From: Mactromeris polynyma
Taxonomy: Eukaryota > Mollusca > Bivalvia > Venerida > Mactridae
DNA length: 64,000 nucleotides
Direction of reading: 5' to 3'
Assembly (NCBI GenBank): GCA_032209605.1
Contig: JASFXZ010000001.1
Location: forward strand, 27,098,619 to 27,162,618
Under the pieces are notes generated by a model, which saw only the letters and a program-made list of their open reading frames with translations, made no database searches and was not told where the DNA came from. Position numbers and translations under genes: made by a program. Positions 37,301-52,300 of the stretch are shown here, one piece after another. Numbering within the stretch: position 1 is the stretch's first letter; each line of letters starts with the position of its first letter.

Positions 37301-40300
37301 AAATTTAGCAGGTTGGGCTCAGGTTGTATTATAATCTAAATGGTTATTACGTCATCATCTTTAAGCTCCAAAATTAACAAATTTTACTAGAACTTCATAT
37401 ATCTAAAGCAAACATGTGAATACTTTTCAGGTTGACAGATTCTATTACACATATAACCGACTTTTGAATCATCCAAAAAACCAGGAATGCAATAATAGAA
37501 TAAAATTTATTCGCTTTGATAACGGTAAGATAAAGTTTGTTCTTTGTACATGTATACACACACTGATAATAAGAGAATTAATGAATATTGTTTTACAATG
37601 GTTCTATAGGAGTAAATAAGGGAAATCCTCACTTTATTTTTTGTTTGATGTATAAGTATGCTGTGGATAAGCTGAGCAGTGGTGTCCTTTGGGTTAAATT
37701 GACTGTATGCGCCGGTGACTTGGAGACAAGTTGAGTCTGACTTATACCTAAAGTCCCTCAACCTGCACTTTTACTGCAATTTTCATCTTAAATTCTTCTA
37801 TTTTTGGGTTGGATAATTATTTTCTGCCATGTGTGTATGTCTGGTCAGATTCACAGGAGAATGCCATGAGTTCTCTCCCTTTATCCTTTCTTATACATAT
37901 ACTATAAAAGAGATAAAGGGAGAGAACTCTAGAATTGATAAAGGGAGAAAACTGATGAAAAAATATCCTGTGATCAGAGCAGTGTTAAAGACACAGGTTA
38001 TATTTTCTGCCAACCTCCTAACTTTCTTGTTACTTTCCCTGTGCATGTATAGTAAGTATCTCTTCACGTTTAGATAGTGTTGAAAGAATGTGATAGTATG
38101 TTGTACAGACAAGCTGTCATTTGATAGTTTTTTGTTCAAGAATATCACGTTATCTGAAAGCATTTGTTGTGATATTTTGAAGTAAAATGTTTTGACTTAG
38201 ATTTATTGTGATGATTTTAAGGCTGTTGAAATAATTCCTTGACATTTTCTTTAAGGGTTATTCCAAGAAAATCTCTATTGGGTAGGAACAACACGATGGG
38301 GATAGGAACAACACAATGGGGGTAGAAACAACACAATGGGGGTAGAAACAACACAATGGGGGTAGAAACAACACAATGGGGGTAGGAACAACACAATGGG
38401 GATAGGAACAACACAATGGGGGTATAAACAACACAATGGGGGTAGAAACAACACAATGGGGGTAGAAACAACACAATGGGGGTAGGAACAACACAATGGG
38501 GGTAGGAACAACACAATGGGGGTAGAAACAACACAATGGGGGTAGAAACAACACAGTGGGGGTAGAAACAACACAATGGGGGTAGAAACAACACAATGGG
38601 GGTAGAAACAACACAATGGGGGTAGAAACAACACAATGGAGATAGGAACAACACAATGGGGGTAGAAACAACACAATGGGGATAGGAACAACACAATGGG
38701 GGTAGAAACAACACAATGGGGGTAGAAACAACACAATGGGGGTAGGAACAACACAATGGGGGTAAGAACAACACAATGGGGGTAGGAACGACACAATGGG
38801 GGTAGAAACAACACAATGGGGATAGGAACAACACAATGGGGGTAGAAACAACACAATGGGGGTAGAAACAACACAATGGGGGTAGGAACGACACAATGGG
38901 GGTAGAAACAACACAATGGGGGAAGAAACAACACAATGGGGGTAGAAACAACACAATGGGGGTAGGAACAACACAATGGGGTAGGAACAACACAATGGGG
39001 ATAGGAACTACACAATGGGAGTAGGAACGACACAATGGGGGTAAGAACAACACAATGGGGGTAGGAACAACACATTGGGGGTAGGAACAACACAATGGGG
39101 ATAGGAACAACACAATGGGGGTAGGAACAACACAATGGGGATAGGAACAACACAATGGGGGTAGGAACAACACAATGGGGGTAGAAACAACACAATGGGG
39201 ATAGGAACGACACAATGGGGATAGGAACAACACAATGGGGGTAGGAACAACACAATGGGGGTAGGAACAACACAATGGGGGTAGGAACAACACAATGGGG
39301 GTAGGAACTACACAATGGGAGAAGGAACGACACAATGGGGGTAAGAACAACACAATGGGGGTAGGAACAACACATTGGGGATAGGAACAACACAATGGGG
39401 ATAGGAACAACACAATGGGGGTAGGAACAACACAATGGAGATAGGAACAACACAATGGGGGTATAAACAACACAATGGGGGTAGAAATAACACAATGGGG
39501 GTAGAAACAACACAATGGGGGTAGGAACAACACAATGGGGGTAGGAACAACACAATGGGGGTAGAAACAACACAATGGGGGTAGAAACAACACAATGGGG
39601 ATAGGAACGACACAATGGGGGTAGAAACAACACAATGGGGGTAGAAACAACACAACGGGGGTAGGAACGACACAATGGGGGTAGAAACAACACAATGGGG
39701 GTAGAAACAACACAACGGGGATAGGAACGACACAATGGGGGTAGAAACAACACAATGGGGGTAGAAACAACACAATGGGGGTAGGAACGACACAATGGGG
39801 GTAGGAACAACACGATGGGGTAGAAACAACACAATGGGGGTAGAAACAACACAATGGGGATAGGAACAACACAATGGGGATAGGAACAACACAATGGGGG
39901 TAGGAACAACACAATGGGGATAGAAACAACACAATGGGGGTAGGAACAACACAATGGGGGTAGAAACAACACAATGGGGATAGGAACAACACAATGGGGG
40001 GAGGAACAACACAATGGGGGTAGGAACAACACAATGGGGTAGGAACAACACAATGGGGATAGGAACTACACAATGGGAGTAGGAACGACACAATGGGGGT
40101 AAGAACAACACAATGGGGGTAGGAACAACACAATGGGGGTAGGAACAACACAATGGGGATAGGAACAACACAATGGGGGTAGGAACAACACAATGGGGAT
40201 AGGAACAACACAATGGGGGTAGGAACAACACAATGGGGGTAGGAACAACACAATGGGGGTAGGAATAACACAATGGGGGTAGGAACGACACAATGGGGGT

Positions 40301-43300
40301 AGGAACAACACAATGGGGTAGGAACAACACAATGGGGGTAGGAACAACACAATGGGGGTAGAAACGACACAATGGGGGTAGGAACAACACAATGGGGGTA
40401 GGAACGACACAATAGGGAAAGGACCGACACAATGGGGATAGGAACAACACAATGGGGGTAGGAACAACACAATGGGGATAGGAACGACACAATGGGGATA
40501 GGAACGTCACAATGGGGGTAGGAACGACACAATGGGGATAGGAACGACACAATGAGGTAGGAATGACACAATGGGGGTAGGAACGACACAATGGTGATAG
40601 GAACGACACAATGGGGATAGGAACGACACAATGGGGGTAGGAACAACACAATGGGGGTAGGAACGATACAATGGGGGTAGGAACGACACAATGGGGGTAG
40701 GAACGACACAATGGGGGTAGGAACAACACAATGGGGGTAGGAACGACACAATGGGGGTAGGAACGACACAATGGGGAAAGGACCGACACAATGGGGATAG
40801 GAACAACACAATGGGGGTAGGAACAACACAATGGGGATAGGAACGACACAGTGGGGGTAGGAACGACACAATGGGGATAGGAACGACACAATGGGGGTAG
40901 GAACGACACAATGGGGGTAGGAACGACACAATGGGAAAAGGACCGACACAATAGGGATAGGAACAACACAATGGGGGTAGGAACAACACAATGGGGATAG
41001 GAACGACACAATGGGGATAGGAACGTCACAATGGGGGTAGGAACGACACAATGGGGATAGGAACGACACAATGGGGTAGGAATGACACAATGGGGGTAGG
41101 AACGACACAATGGGAATAGGAACGACACAATGGGGATAGGAACAACACAATGGGGGTAGGAACAACACAATGGGGGTAGGAACGACACAATGGGGGTAGG
41201 AACGACACAATGGGGGTAGGAACAACACAATGGTGGTAGGAACAACACAATGGGGGTAGGAACGACACAATGGGGGTAGGAACGACACAATGGGGAAAGG
41301 ACCGACACAATGGGGATAGGAACAACACAATGGGGGTAGGAACAACACAATTGGGATAGGAACGACACAATGGGGTTAGGAAGACACAGTGGGGGTAGGA
41401 AGGACACAGTGGGGGTAGAAACGTCATAATGGAGGTAGGAACGTCACCATTGGGGTAGGAACGACACAATGGGGGTAAGAACAACACATGCAAATAAAGG
41501 GGCCAACAGAATTGTAATTGGTTTTGACCACCACTTGGAATGGCACTAAATTATACTTACAAATTACTGAAACACAATACATTGTCTTGACAAATACATA
41601 CGCCATAATACATCGAGGGTTTGGTGGAAGACTATTATATCTGCTTCTCCACCAAACAGTTACAACAGTTTTCCATCAAACCATTTAGCCGTCATAATTA
41701 TAAAATTATTTCTTTGGCTTAACCCTACCTACCCATGAAAATGGCACACACACTCAAAAATGTTTTTGATTGGTCCTGCGTTTGAAAATATTTTTTTCAA
41801 AACTGCATCAATATAAAAAAAAACTAGTATGGCCATAAAAATAATAAATGAAAAAATTAATTACTTATCTACCCACCTTCATTTTGCTGGGTAGGGTTCT
41901 GCCAAACAAACAATGTTTTAAGAATGGCCTTGATATTTTTTTATTGGTCTGCATATATATATGTATACCCCCATGTATTCTACATATATATAATTGTCTT
42001 TTTGGTCTGTTTTATTTTGTAGACAAAGATGTGTACAAACTTTTACTGAAGTCAATCAAAGAGGAATGTGATTCGGTATAAAATCTGTTTTTTGTTTGTT
42101 TCAAATTTACAATAACAAATCTTTTATAAATATGTTCTTCTTGAAGGGGTCTAATTATACCCCTCCATACAACTAGACAGTGTGTCCGTAAACTTAAAAT
42201 TGTGCGGCTAACACACCACATGCAATTTAGCTGATCACTTTGATATTTTCTCACAGGTACTTGCAGCACATTTGTTTTAGTTTTCTGTACAGACTATTTA
42301 CTATAATAGTAAAAATAGTCCATATAGAACATTAAAATAGTTTGCTTCAAGTACCTCGTGATGTTGTAAATGTGGTATTTTCAGTTTCAATTATTCTTCA
42401 CAAAGTTATGTACCTTATTTATTTATTGAAGAACTGTACCAGCACTTATCAAGTACTTAATGTACATGATCATTTAATTTATCTCGATAGTGAAACAATT
42501 CATACCACTTGTATCAATCATTCTTGATGATTGCTTACCATTATGAATGCAATTTTACTCTTATTTATTTGCGGATACACCTATAAGCCAAGCCTATTCA
42601 TGCATTGTTGCACTGAGATCTCACTGAAATCTGGGCACGTTTTAGTTTATTAAAGTGGATAAATGTCAAAATTGACTCAAAATTATTGTATCTATGAGTA
42701 GTGTAAAAACAGTTTTGCAATCTTAAAATTAATGACTCCTTTCTAGATGGTGTTTTTTTGTTTATTAGCCTATACAGGGAAACAGTGCAACTGGCTGTTT
42801 ATGTTTGGGTTCCAGTGTTTGTGTTATGAATGAAGAGACGGATGCTGAAACAGCTGAGGAGGTGAAAACATATTTGAGAGAAAACAACATTGAACTTGTT
42901 GAATATACGGCATTAGGTGTCGATATCTTCGAGAGTCTTAGAAAAGCAGTATCAAAGGCGCAGTGGCTCGTCATCATACTTTCTGATAAATCATTTAAGA
43001 TTCCAGAATCACTTTTAATGATGTTAAGAATTCGAACATTTCTATATGAAAGTGTTATGAAACATAAGCTGTGTGTGGTACCAATCTTAGTTGATATTGA
43101 GGAGCATGAAATACCTCAAGACGTGTGTGCTGTAACGTGTCTGAAGAAATCAGAAAAAAATTACAAAGAAAACCTTCTTGAAATCCTTAGTTGTAAGTAC
43201 AACAGACTGTTATCTTCTGTATTGTATGGTGGCATATTATTGCACTTGCATTTTCTGATTTATTTTTCCAAATAATTAATATTAAATATTCCTAAAATGT

Positions 43301-46300
43301 TTTGCAATTATAGGGGTTTGTGCAAAGCCATTGTATGTTAGTTATGACCACAGAAAATTGTCACATTCTCTCCTTTCCACAATCCTTCTGTAGTTTATTT
43401 ATATGTATATAGTATAATCTGTGTTATTTATATAATATAGTCAGTTTTTATTTTCTTTAGAATGTTTGTAAACAAATTGTTTTGGAAAATATTAGCCTAT
43501 AGAAATTGAGAATACAATCAGGGTATTCTAAACTATTTTTAATTCAACATTCTATATAAAGCATTCTGTTGTTATGGTGATAATATTGTTTCAAAGGGCA
43601 GTGTCATTAAACAGGGTACTGTTGTTTAAAAGACTGATGTTGAAAGCACTCTGTTGTTATGGTGATAATATTGTTTCAAAGGGCAGTGTCATTAAAGAGG
43701 GTAGTGTTGTTTAAAAGACTGTTGTTGAAAGCACTCTGTTGTTATAGTGATACTATTGTTTCGAGGGCAGTGTCATTAAAGAGGGTAGTGTTGTTTAAAA
43801 GACTGTTGTTGAAAGCACTCTGTTGTTATGGTGATAATATTGTTTCAAAGGGCAGTGTCATTAAAGAGGGTAGTGTTGTTTAAAAGACTGATGTTGAAAG
43901 CACTCTGTTGTTATGGTGATAATATTGTTTCAAAGGGCAGTGTCATTAAAGAGGGTAGTGTTGTTTAAAAGACTGTTGTTGAAAGCACTCTGTTGTTATA
44001 GTGATACTATTGTTTCGAGGGCAGTGTCATTAAAGAGGGTACTGTTGTTTAAAAGACTGATGTTGAAAGCACTCTGTTGTTATGGTGATGATATTGTTTC
44101 AAAGGGCAGTGTCATTTAAGAGGGTACTGTTGTTTAAAAGACTGTTGTTGAAAGCACTCTGTTGTTATGGTGACAAATTTATTTCAAAGGGCAGTGTCAT
44201 TAAAGAGGGTAGTGTTGTTTAAAAGACATTTGTTGAAAGCACTCTGTTGTTATGGTGATAATATTTTTTCAAAGGGCAGTGTCATTAAAGAGGGAACTGT
44301 TGTTTAAAAGACTGTTGTTGAAAGCAATCTGTTGTTATGGTGATAATATTTTTTCAAAGGGCAGTGTCATTAAAGAGGGAACTGTTGTTTAAAAGACTGT
44401 TGTTGAAATCACTCTGTTGTTATGGTGATAATATTTTTTCAAAGGGCAGTGTCATTAAAGAGGGTACTGTTGTTTAAAAGATTGTTGTTGAACACACACT
44501 GTTGCTATGGTGATAATACAGTGGATACTCATTGTGTCGACAACGGTAATATCGACATTCCGGTTACGTAGACATATTTGTAAAGTCCCGATTTCTGTCG
44601 CTGTATATTGTATAGGGAAAATGATTTATATATCGACATTTGTATGTCGACAAGTTCGGTTATGTTGACATGATTTCTCTGGCCGAAAGAGTGTTTTTAC
44701 TGCGACCTTAATGTACTTGATTGTGTTGACATTTTTGCTATATGTTTATAATTGAGAATTGACCATGACGAGATTAACACTTTTGTCTCGACCTAATGTT
44801 GTTCCACAATGAATCTCTTGACAGTTTGTTAAACAATGCAGAAAACAAAAAAAGGATAGATCGTGGATCTAAATCAGAATTATACAAATTAATATGAGTC
44901 ACATAGCATTGTTAATTTCAATTACTCATTGTATTTTACTGAATATTGTTGAAAATTGGACACAAAGCATGCATAAACATACATATTTATTTAAATTATA
45001 CCTATTATCAAGTGTCAGTTTGTTTTACAATACCTACAGCAAAACACACTAATAGTGAGTTTTACAACAGGGCCATAGAGAAAACGCATACCAACAAGAT
45101 GGGTTAGATTGCCTGTACTTTGGAAATCAGATATGTCGACATTGGGATATGTTGAAATTTGGATTAGTCAACGCTTTTTGTTAGGTACCTACAATGTCGA
45201 CATCAACTGTACTGGTTTTTTTTAAAAGTAAATGTTGTTTCGATTTCGACAATACCATTGGTAAAATGTCTCTGTTGATTCGAGTTAGACATTGCTAATG
45301 TGTAATGGAACTTAAGTTGAATGCTGTCCTCACTGTTTTAAGCTTTTCTGTTTCTGTCGGTTTTCAGGTATTTTTCATCTTAGAAAATTTACTTGCATTT
45401 ACCAAAATCACATTTATTTTCTGTTGATTTTACTAAATTTACAAATGAAAATGTTTTGAATAAGGTTGTTTTCTTGAACCTGTTTGGCTCTAATATTGCC
45501 CTTCATTGAAAATATGTTGGAAAAATGTTGAGTTCTGTGAGTCTGATTGGTGACTTCCAATCTGGTAATGTTTGGTTTGAACCATGGAAGATGCATATAT
45601 TCTCCATGACAACGTGATGCTATACAGTATTTACAAAGTCACCTGGACTACAGTCTATAATAACATATCCAAATTCCTTTATTCTCCACCTCTGATGTAT
45701 GTAGGAAGTTGTCAGTTACTGTAAAAGTACTGGACATACCTGGTTGGTAACCTAGCAATCCTGGTTAGGTCACCTGACCACTGTACATGACTATACACTA
45801 ATACTGTTGATTTACTGCATAAAACTGTAACAATAAACAAACAATTAAGCTTTGTTTATGTAATGCATGTTTAATTTATAATTTTTAGGTGGAAATATAC
45901 ACATGGAAGCAACTGTGCCGTCCATAGATGTCCATCAAGGCCTAGCTTGGGCTTATGTTCTCAATTATCTAGAGGTTACACTAGAAGATTTACAAGGTGG
46001 GTATTCCACTACTTAGCTGACTTGAGCCAAGGGCTGTGATGAGCTTTGTTATTGATTTAAACTTGTCTCTTTGTCCTGAATCAATTGTCTTGCCTACATC
46101 CCTGTCATATGTCCTGACCCTGTTGTCTTGCCTACATCCGTGTCATATGTCCTGACCCTGTTGTCTTGCCTACATCCCTTTCATATGTCCTGACCCTGTT
46201 GTATTGCCTACATCCCTGTCATATGTCCTGACCCTGTTGTCTTGCCTTCAACCCTGTCATATGACCTGACCCTGTTGTATTGCCTACATCCCTGTCATAT

Positions 46301-49300
46301 GTCCTGACCCTGTTGTCTTGCCTACATCCCTGTCATATGTCCTGAACCTGTTGTCTTGCCTACAACCCTTTCATATGTCCTGACCCTGTTGTCTTGCCTA
46401 CATCCCTTTCATATGTCCTGACCCTGTTGTATTGCCTTCATCCCTGTCATATGTCCTGAACCTGTTGTCTTGCCTACAACCCTTTCATATGTCCTGACCC
46501 TGTTGTCTTGCCTACATCCCTTTCATATGTCCTGACCCTGTTGTATTGCCTTCATCCCTGTCATATGTCCTGAACCTGTTGTCTTGCCTACAACCCTTTC
46601 ATATGTCCTGACCCTGTTGTCTTGCCTACATCCCTGTCATATGTCTTGACCCTGTTGTCTTGCCTACATCCCTTTCATATGTCCTGACCCTGTTGTCTTG
46701 CCTACATCCCTGTCATATGTCCTGACCCTGTTGTATTGCCTTCATCCCTGTCATATGTCCTGAACCTGTTGTCTTGCCTACATCCCTGTCATATGTCCTG
46801 ACCCTGTTGTCTTGCCTACATCCCTGTCATATGTCCTGACCCTGTTGTCTTGCCTACATCACTGTCATATGTCCTGACCCTGTTGTCTTGCCTACATCAC
46901 TGTCATATATCCTGAATTCTTAGTCTTTCCTACATCCCTGTCATATATCCTGAATTCTTAGTCTTGCCTACATCCCTGCCATATATCCTGAATTCTTAGT
47001 CTTTCCTACATCCCTGTCATATATCCTGAATTCTTAGTCTTGCCTACATCCCTGCCATATGTCCTGAATTCTTAGTCTTGCCTACATCCCTGTCATATGT
47101 CCTGAATTCTTAGTCTTGCCTACATCCCTATCATATGTCCTGAATTCTTAGTCTTGCCTACATCCCTGTCATATATCCTGAATTCTTAGTCTTGCCTACA
47201 TCCCTTCCATATATCCTGAATTCTTAGTACTGCCTACATCCCTGTCATATGTCCTGAATTCTTAGTCTTGCCTACATCCCTATCATATGTCCTGAATTCT
47301 TAGTCTTGCCTACATCCCTGTCATATATCCTGAATTCTTAGTCTTGCCTACATCCCTGTCATATGTCCTGAATTCTTAGTCTTGCCTACATCCCTGTCAT
47401 ATATCCTGAATTCTTAGTCTTGCCTACATCCCTTCCATATATCCTGAATTCTTAGTACTGCCTACATACCTGTCATATGTCCTGAATTCTTAGTCTTGCC
47501 TACATCCCTGTCATATATCCTGAATTCTTAGTCTTGCCTACATCCCTGTCATATATCAACAAGTTGTCGTAAGTGATGAATCTGTTGTTTTGCTTACATT
47601 CTTGTCATATGTGCTGTCACATCACTGCCATCTGCCCTGAATATGTTGTCTTGCCTATTTCCTTGTCATATGTGCTGAATCTATTGTCTTGTCACATCAC
47701 TGCCATCTGTCCTGAATATGTTGTCTTGCCTATTTCCTTGTCATATGTGCTGAATCTGTTGTCTTGTCACATCACTCCCATCTGTCCTGAATATGTTGTC
47801 TTGCCTATTTCCTTGTCGTAAGTGCTGAATCTGTTGTCTTGTCACATCACTGCCATCTGTCCTGAATATGTTGTCATGCCTACATCCCTGTCATATGTGC
47901 TGAATCTGTTGTCTTGTCACATCACTGCCATCTGTCCTGAATATGTTGTCTTGCCTATATCCTTGTCGTAAGTGCTGAATATGTTGTCTTGCCTACATCC
48001 CTGTCGTAAGTACTGAATCTGTTGTCTTGCCTACATCCCTGTAATATGTCCTGAATATGTTGTCTTGCCTACATCCTTGTCGTAAGTGCTGAATATGTTG
48101 TCTTGCCTACATCCTTGTCGTAAGTGCTGAATCTGTTGTCTTGCCTACATCCCTGTCATATGTCCTGAATATGTTGTCTTGTCTACATCCCTGTCGTAAG
48201 TGCTGAATATGTTGTCTTGCCTACATCCCTGTCGTAAGTGCTGAATATGTTGTCTTGCCTACATCCCTATCGTAAGTGCTGAATATGTTGTCTTGCCTAC
48301 ATCCCTGTCGTAAGTGCTGAATATGTTGTATTGCCTACATCCTTGTCATATGTCCTGAATATGTTGTCTTGCCTACATCCTTGTCGTAAGTGCTGAATCT
48401 GTTGTCTTGCCTACATCCCTGTCGTAAGTGCTGAATATGTTGTCTTGCCTACATCCCTATCGAAAGTGCTGAATATGTTGTCTTGCCTACATCCCTGTCG
48501 TAAGTGCTGAATATGTTGTATTGCCTACATCCTTGTCATATGTCCTGAATATGTTGTCTTGCCTACATCCTTGTCGTAAGTGCTGAATATGTTGTCTTGC
48601 CTACATCCCTGTCATATGTCCTGACCCTGTTGTATTGCCTACATCCCTGTCATATGTCCTGACCCTGTTGTCTTTCCTACATCCCTGTCATATATCCTGA
48701 ATTCTTAGTCTTGCCTACATCCCTGCCATATATCCTGAATTCTTAGTCTTTCCTACATCCCTGTCATATATCCTGAATTCTTAGTCTTGCCTACATCCCT
48801 GCCATATGTCCTGAATTCTTAGTCTTGCCTACATCCCTGTCATATGTCCTGAATTCTTAGTCTTGCCTACATCCCTGTCATATGTCCTGAATTCTTAGTC
48901 TTGCCTACATCCCTGTCATATATCCTGAATTCTTAGTCTTGCCTACATCCCTGTCATATGTCCTGAATTCTTAGTCTTGCCTACATCCCTGTCATATATC
49001 CTGAATTCTTAGTCTTGCCTACATCCCTTCCATATATCCTGAATTCTTAGTACTGCCTACATCCCTGTCATATGTCCTGAATTCTTAGTCTTGCCTACAT
49101 CCCTGTCATATATCCTGAATTCTTAGTCTTGCCTACATCCCTGTCATATATCAACAAGTTGTCGTAAGTGATGAATCTGTTGTTTTGCTTACATTCTTGT
49201 CATATGTGCTGTCACATCACTGCCATCTGTCCTGAATATGTTGTCTTGCCTATTTCCTTGTCATATGTGCTGAATCTATTGTCTTGTCACATCACTGCCA

Positions 49301-52300
49301 TCTGTCCTGAATATGTTGTCTTGCCTATTTCCTTGTCATAAGTGCTGAATCTGTTGTCTTGTCACATCACTGCCATCTGTCCTGAATATGTTGTCTTGCC
49401 TATTTCCTTGTCGTAAGTGCTGAATCTGTTGTCTTGTCACATCACTGCCATCTGTCCTGAATATGTTGTCTTGCCTATTTCCTTGTCGTAAGTGCTGAAT
49501 CTGTTGTCTTGTCACATCACTCCCATCTGTCCTGAATATGTTGTCTTGCCTATTTCCTTGTCATATGTGCTGAATCTGTTGTCTTGTCACATCACTGCCA
49601 TCTGTCCTGAATATGTTGTCATGCCTACATCCCTGTCATATGTGCTGAATCTGTTGTCTTGTCACATCACTGCCATCTGTCCTGAATATGTTGTCTTGCC
49701 TATATCCTTTTCGTAAGTGCTGAATATGTTGTCTTGCCTACATCCCTGTCGTAAGTGCTGAATCTGTTGTCTTGCCTACATCCCTGTTATATGTCCTGAA
49801 TATGTTGTCTTGCCTACATCCTTGTCGTAAATGCTGAATATGTTGTCTTGCCTACATCCTTGTCCTAAGTGCTGAATCTGTTGTCTTGCCTACATCCCTG
49901 TCATATGTCCTGAATATGTTGTCTTGTCTACATCCCTGTCGTAAGTGCTGAATATGTTGTCTTGCCTACATCCCTGTCGTAAGTGCTGAATATGTTGTCT
50001 TGCCTACATCCCTATCGTAAGTGCTGAATATGTTGTCTTGCCTACATCCCTGTCGTAAGTGCTGAATATGTTGTCTTGCCTACATCCTTGTCATATGTCC
50101 TGAATATGTTGTCTTGCCTACATCCTTGTCGTAAGTGCTGAATCTGTTGTCTTGCCTACATCCCTGTCGTAAGTGCTGAATATGTTGTCTTGCCTACATC
50201 CCTATCGAAAGTGCTGAATATGTTGTCTTGCCTACATCCCTGTCGTAAGTGCTGAATATGTTGTATTGCCTACATCCTTGTCATATGTCCTGAATATGTT
50301 GTCTTGCCTACATCCTTGTCGTAAGTGCTGAATCTGTTGTCTTGCCTACATCCCTGTCATAAGTCCTGAATATGTTGTCTTGCCTACATTCTTGTCGTAA
50401 GTGCTGAATATGTTGTCTTGCCTACATCCCTGTCATATGTCCTGAATATGTTGTCTTGCCTACATCCTTGTCGTAAGTGGTGAATATGTTGTCTTGCCTA
50501 CATCCCTGTCATATGTCCTGACCCTGTTGTATTGCCTACATCCCTGTCATATGTCCTGACCCTGTTGTCTTGCCTACATCACTGTCATATATCCTGAATT
50601 CTTAGTCTTTCCTACATCCCTGTCATATGTCTTGACCCTGTTGTCTTGCCTACATCCCTTTCATATGTCCTGACCCTGTTGTCTTGCCTACATCCCTTTC
50701 ATATGTCCTGACCCTGTTGTCTTGCCTACATCCCTGTCATATGTCCTGACCCTGTTGTATTGCCTTCATCCCTGTCATATGTCCTGAACCTGTTGTCTTG
50801 CCTACATCCCTGTCATATGTCCTGACCCTGTTGTCTTGCCTACATCCCTGTCATATGTCCTGACCCTGTTGTCTTGCCTACATCACTGTCATATGTCCTG
50901 ACCCTGTTGTCTTGCCTACATCACTGTCATATATCCTGAATTCTTAGTCTTTCCTACATCCCTGTCATATATCCTGAATTCTTAGTCTTGCCTACATCCC
51001 TGCCATATATCCTGAATTCTTAGTCTTTCCTACATCCCTGTCATATATCCTGAATTCTTAGTCTTGCCTACATCCCTGCCATATGTCCTGAATTCTTAGT
51101 CTTGCCTACATCCCTGTCATATGTCCTGAATTCTTAGTCTTGCCTACATCCCTGTCATTTGTCCTGAATTCTTAGTCTTGCCTACATCCCTGTCATATAT
51201 CCTGAATTCTTAGTCTTGCCTACATCCCTGTCATATGTCCTGAATTCTTAGTCTTGCCTACATCCCTGTCATATATCCTGAATTCTTAGTCTTGCCTACA
51301 TCCCTTCCATATATCCTGAATTCTTAGTACTGCCTACATCCCTGTCATATGTCCTGAATTCTTAGTCTTGCCTACATCCCTGTCATATATCCTGAATTCT
51401 TAGTCTTGCCTACATCCCTGTCATATATCAACAAGTTGTCGTAAGTGATGAATCTGTTGTTTTGCTTACATTCTTGTCATATGTGCTGTCACATCACTGC
51501 CATCTGTCCTGAATATGTTGTCTTGCCTATTTCCTTGTCATATGTGCTGAATCTATTGTCTTGTCACATCACTGCCATCTGTCCTGAATATGTTGTCTTG
51601 CCTATTTCCTTGTCATATGTGCTGAATCTGTTGTCTTGTCACATCACTCCCATCTGTCCTGAATATGTTGTCTTGCCTATTTCCTTGTCGTAAGTGCTGA
51701 ATCTGTTGTCTTGTCACATCACTGCCATCTGTCCTGAATATGTTGTCATGCCTACATCCCTGTCATATGTGCTGAATCTGTTGTCTTGTCACATCACTGC
51801 CATCTGTCCTGAATATGTTGTCTTGCCTATATCCTTGTCGTAAGTGCTGAATATGTTGTCTTGCCTACATCCCTGTCGTAAGTGCTGAATCTGTTGTCTT
51901 GCCTACATCCCTGTTATATGTCCTGAATATGTTGTCTTGCCTACATCCTTGTCGTAAGTGCTGAATATGTTGTCTTGCCTACATCCTTGTCGTAAGTGCT
52001 GAATCTGTTGTCTTGCCTACATCCCTGTCATATGTCCTGAATATGTTGTCTTGTCTACATCCCTGTCGTAAGTGCTGAATATGTTGTCTTGCCTACATCC
52101 CTATCGTAAGTGCTGAATATGTTGTCTTGCCTACATCCCTGTCGTAAGTGCTGAATATGTTGTCTTGCCTACATCCCTATCGTAAGTGCTGAATATGTTG
52201 TCTTGCCTACATCCCTGTCGTAAGTGCTGAATATGTTGTATTGCCTACATCCTTGTCATATGTCCTGAATATGTTGTCTTGCCTACATCCTTGTCGTAAG

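Noticed and set aside
38217..41407. Overlapping minus-strand open frames of 592-1043 codons with a Pro/Cys/Leu-rich 20-residue period
   Set aside because: A 20-bp stop-free unit rotates through all three frames, so all frames stay open together. It lies within an intron and has no non-repeat domain.
38279..41489. CRISPR-like array of short repeats
   Set aside because: The units are contiguous with no unique spacers, and the context is a eukaryotic intron.
42805..43275. Single-exon TIR protein read through the donor at 43,192
   Set aside because: The reading after GTAAGT adds a short hydrophobic tail with no TIR or STING similarity. Splicing to 45,889 is in phase and enters the STING domain.
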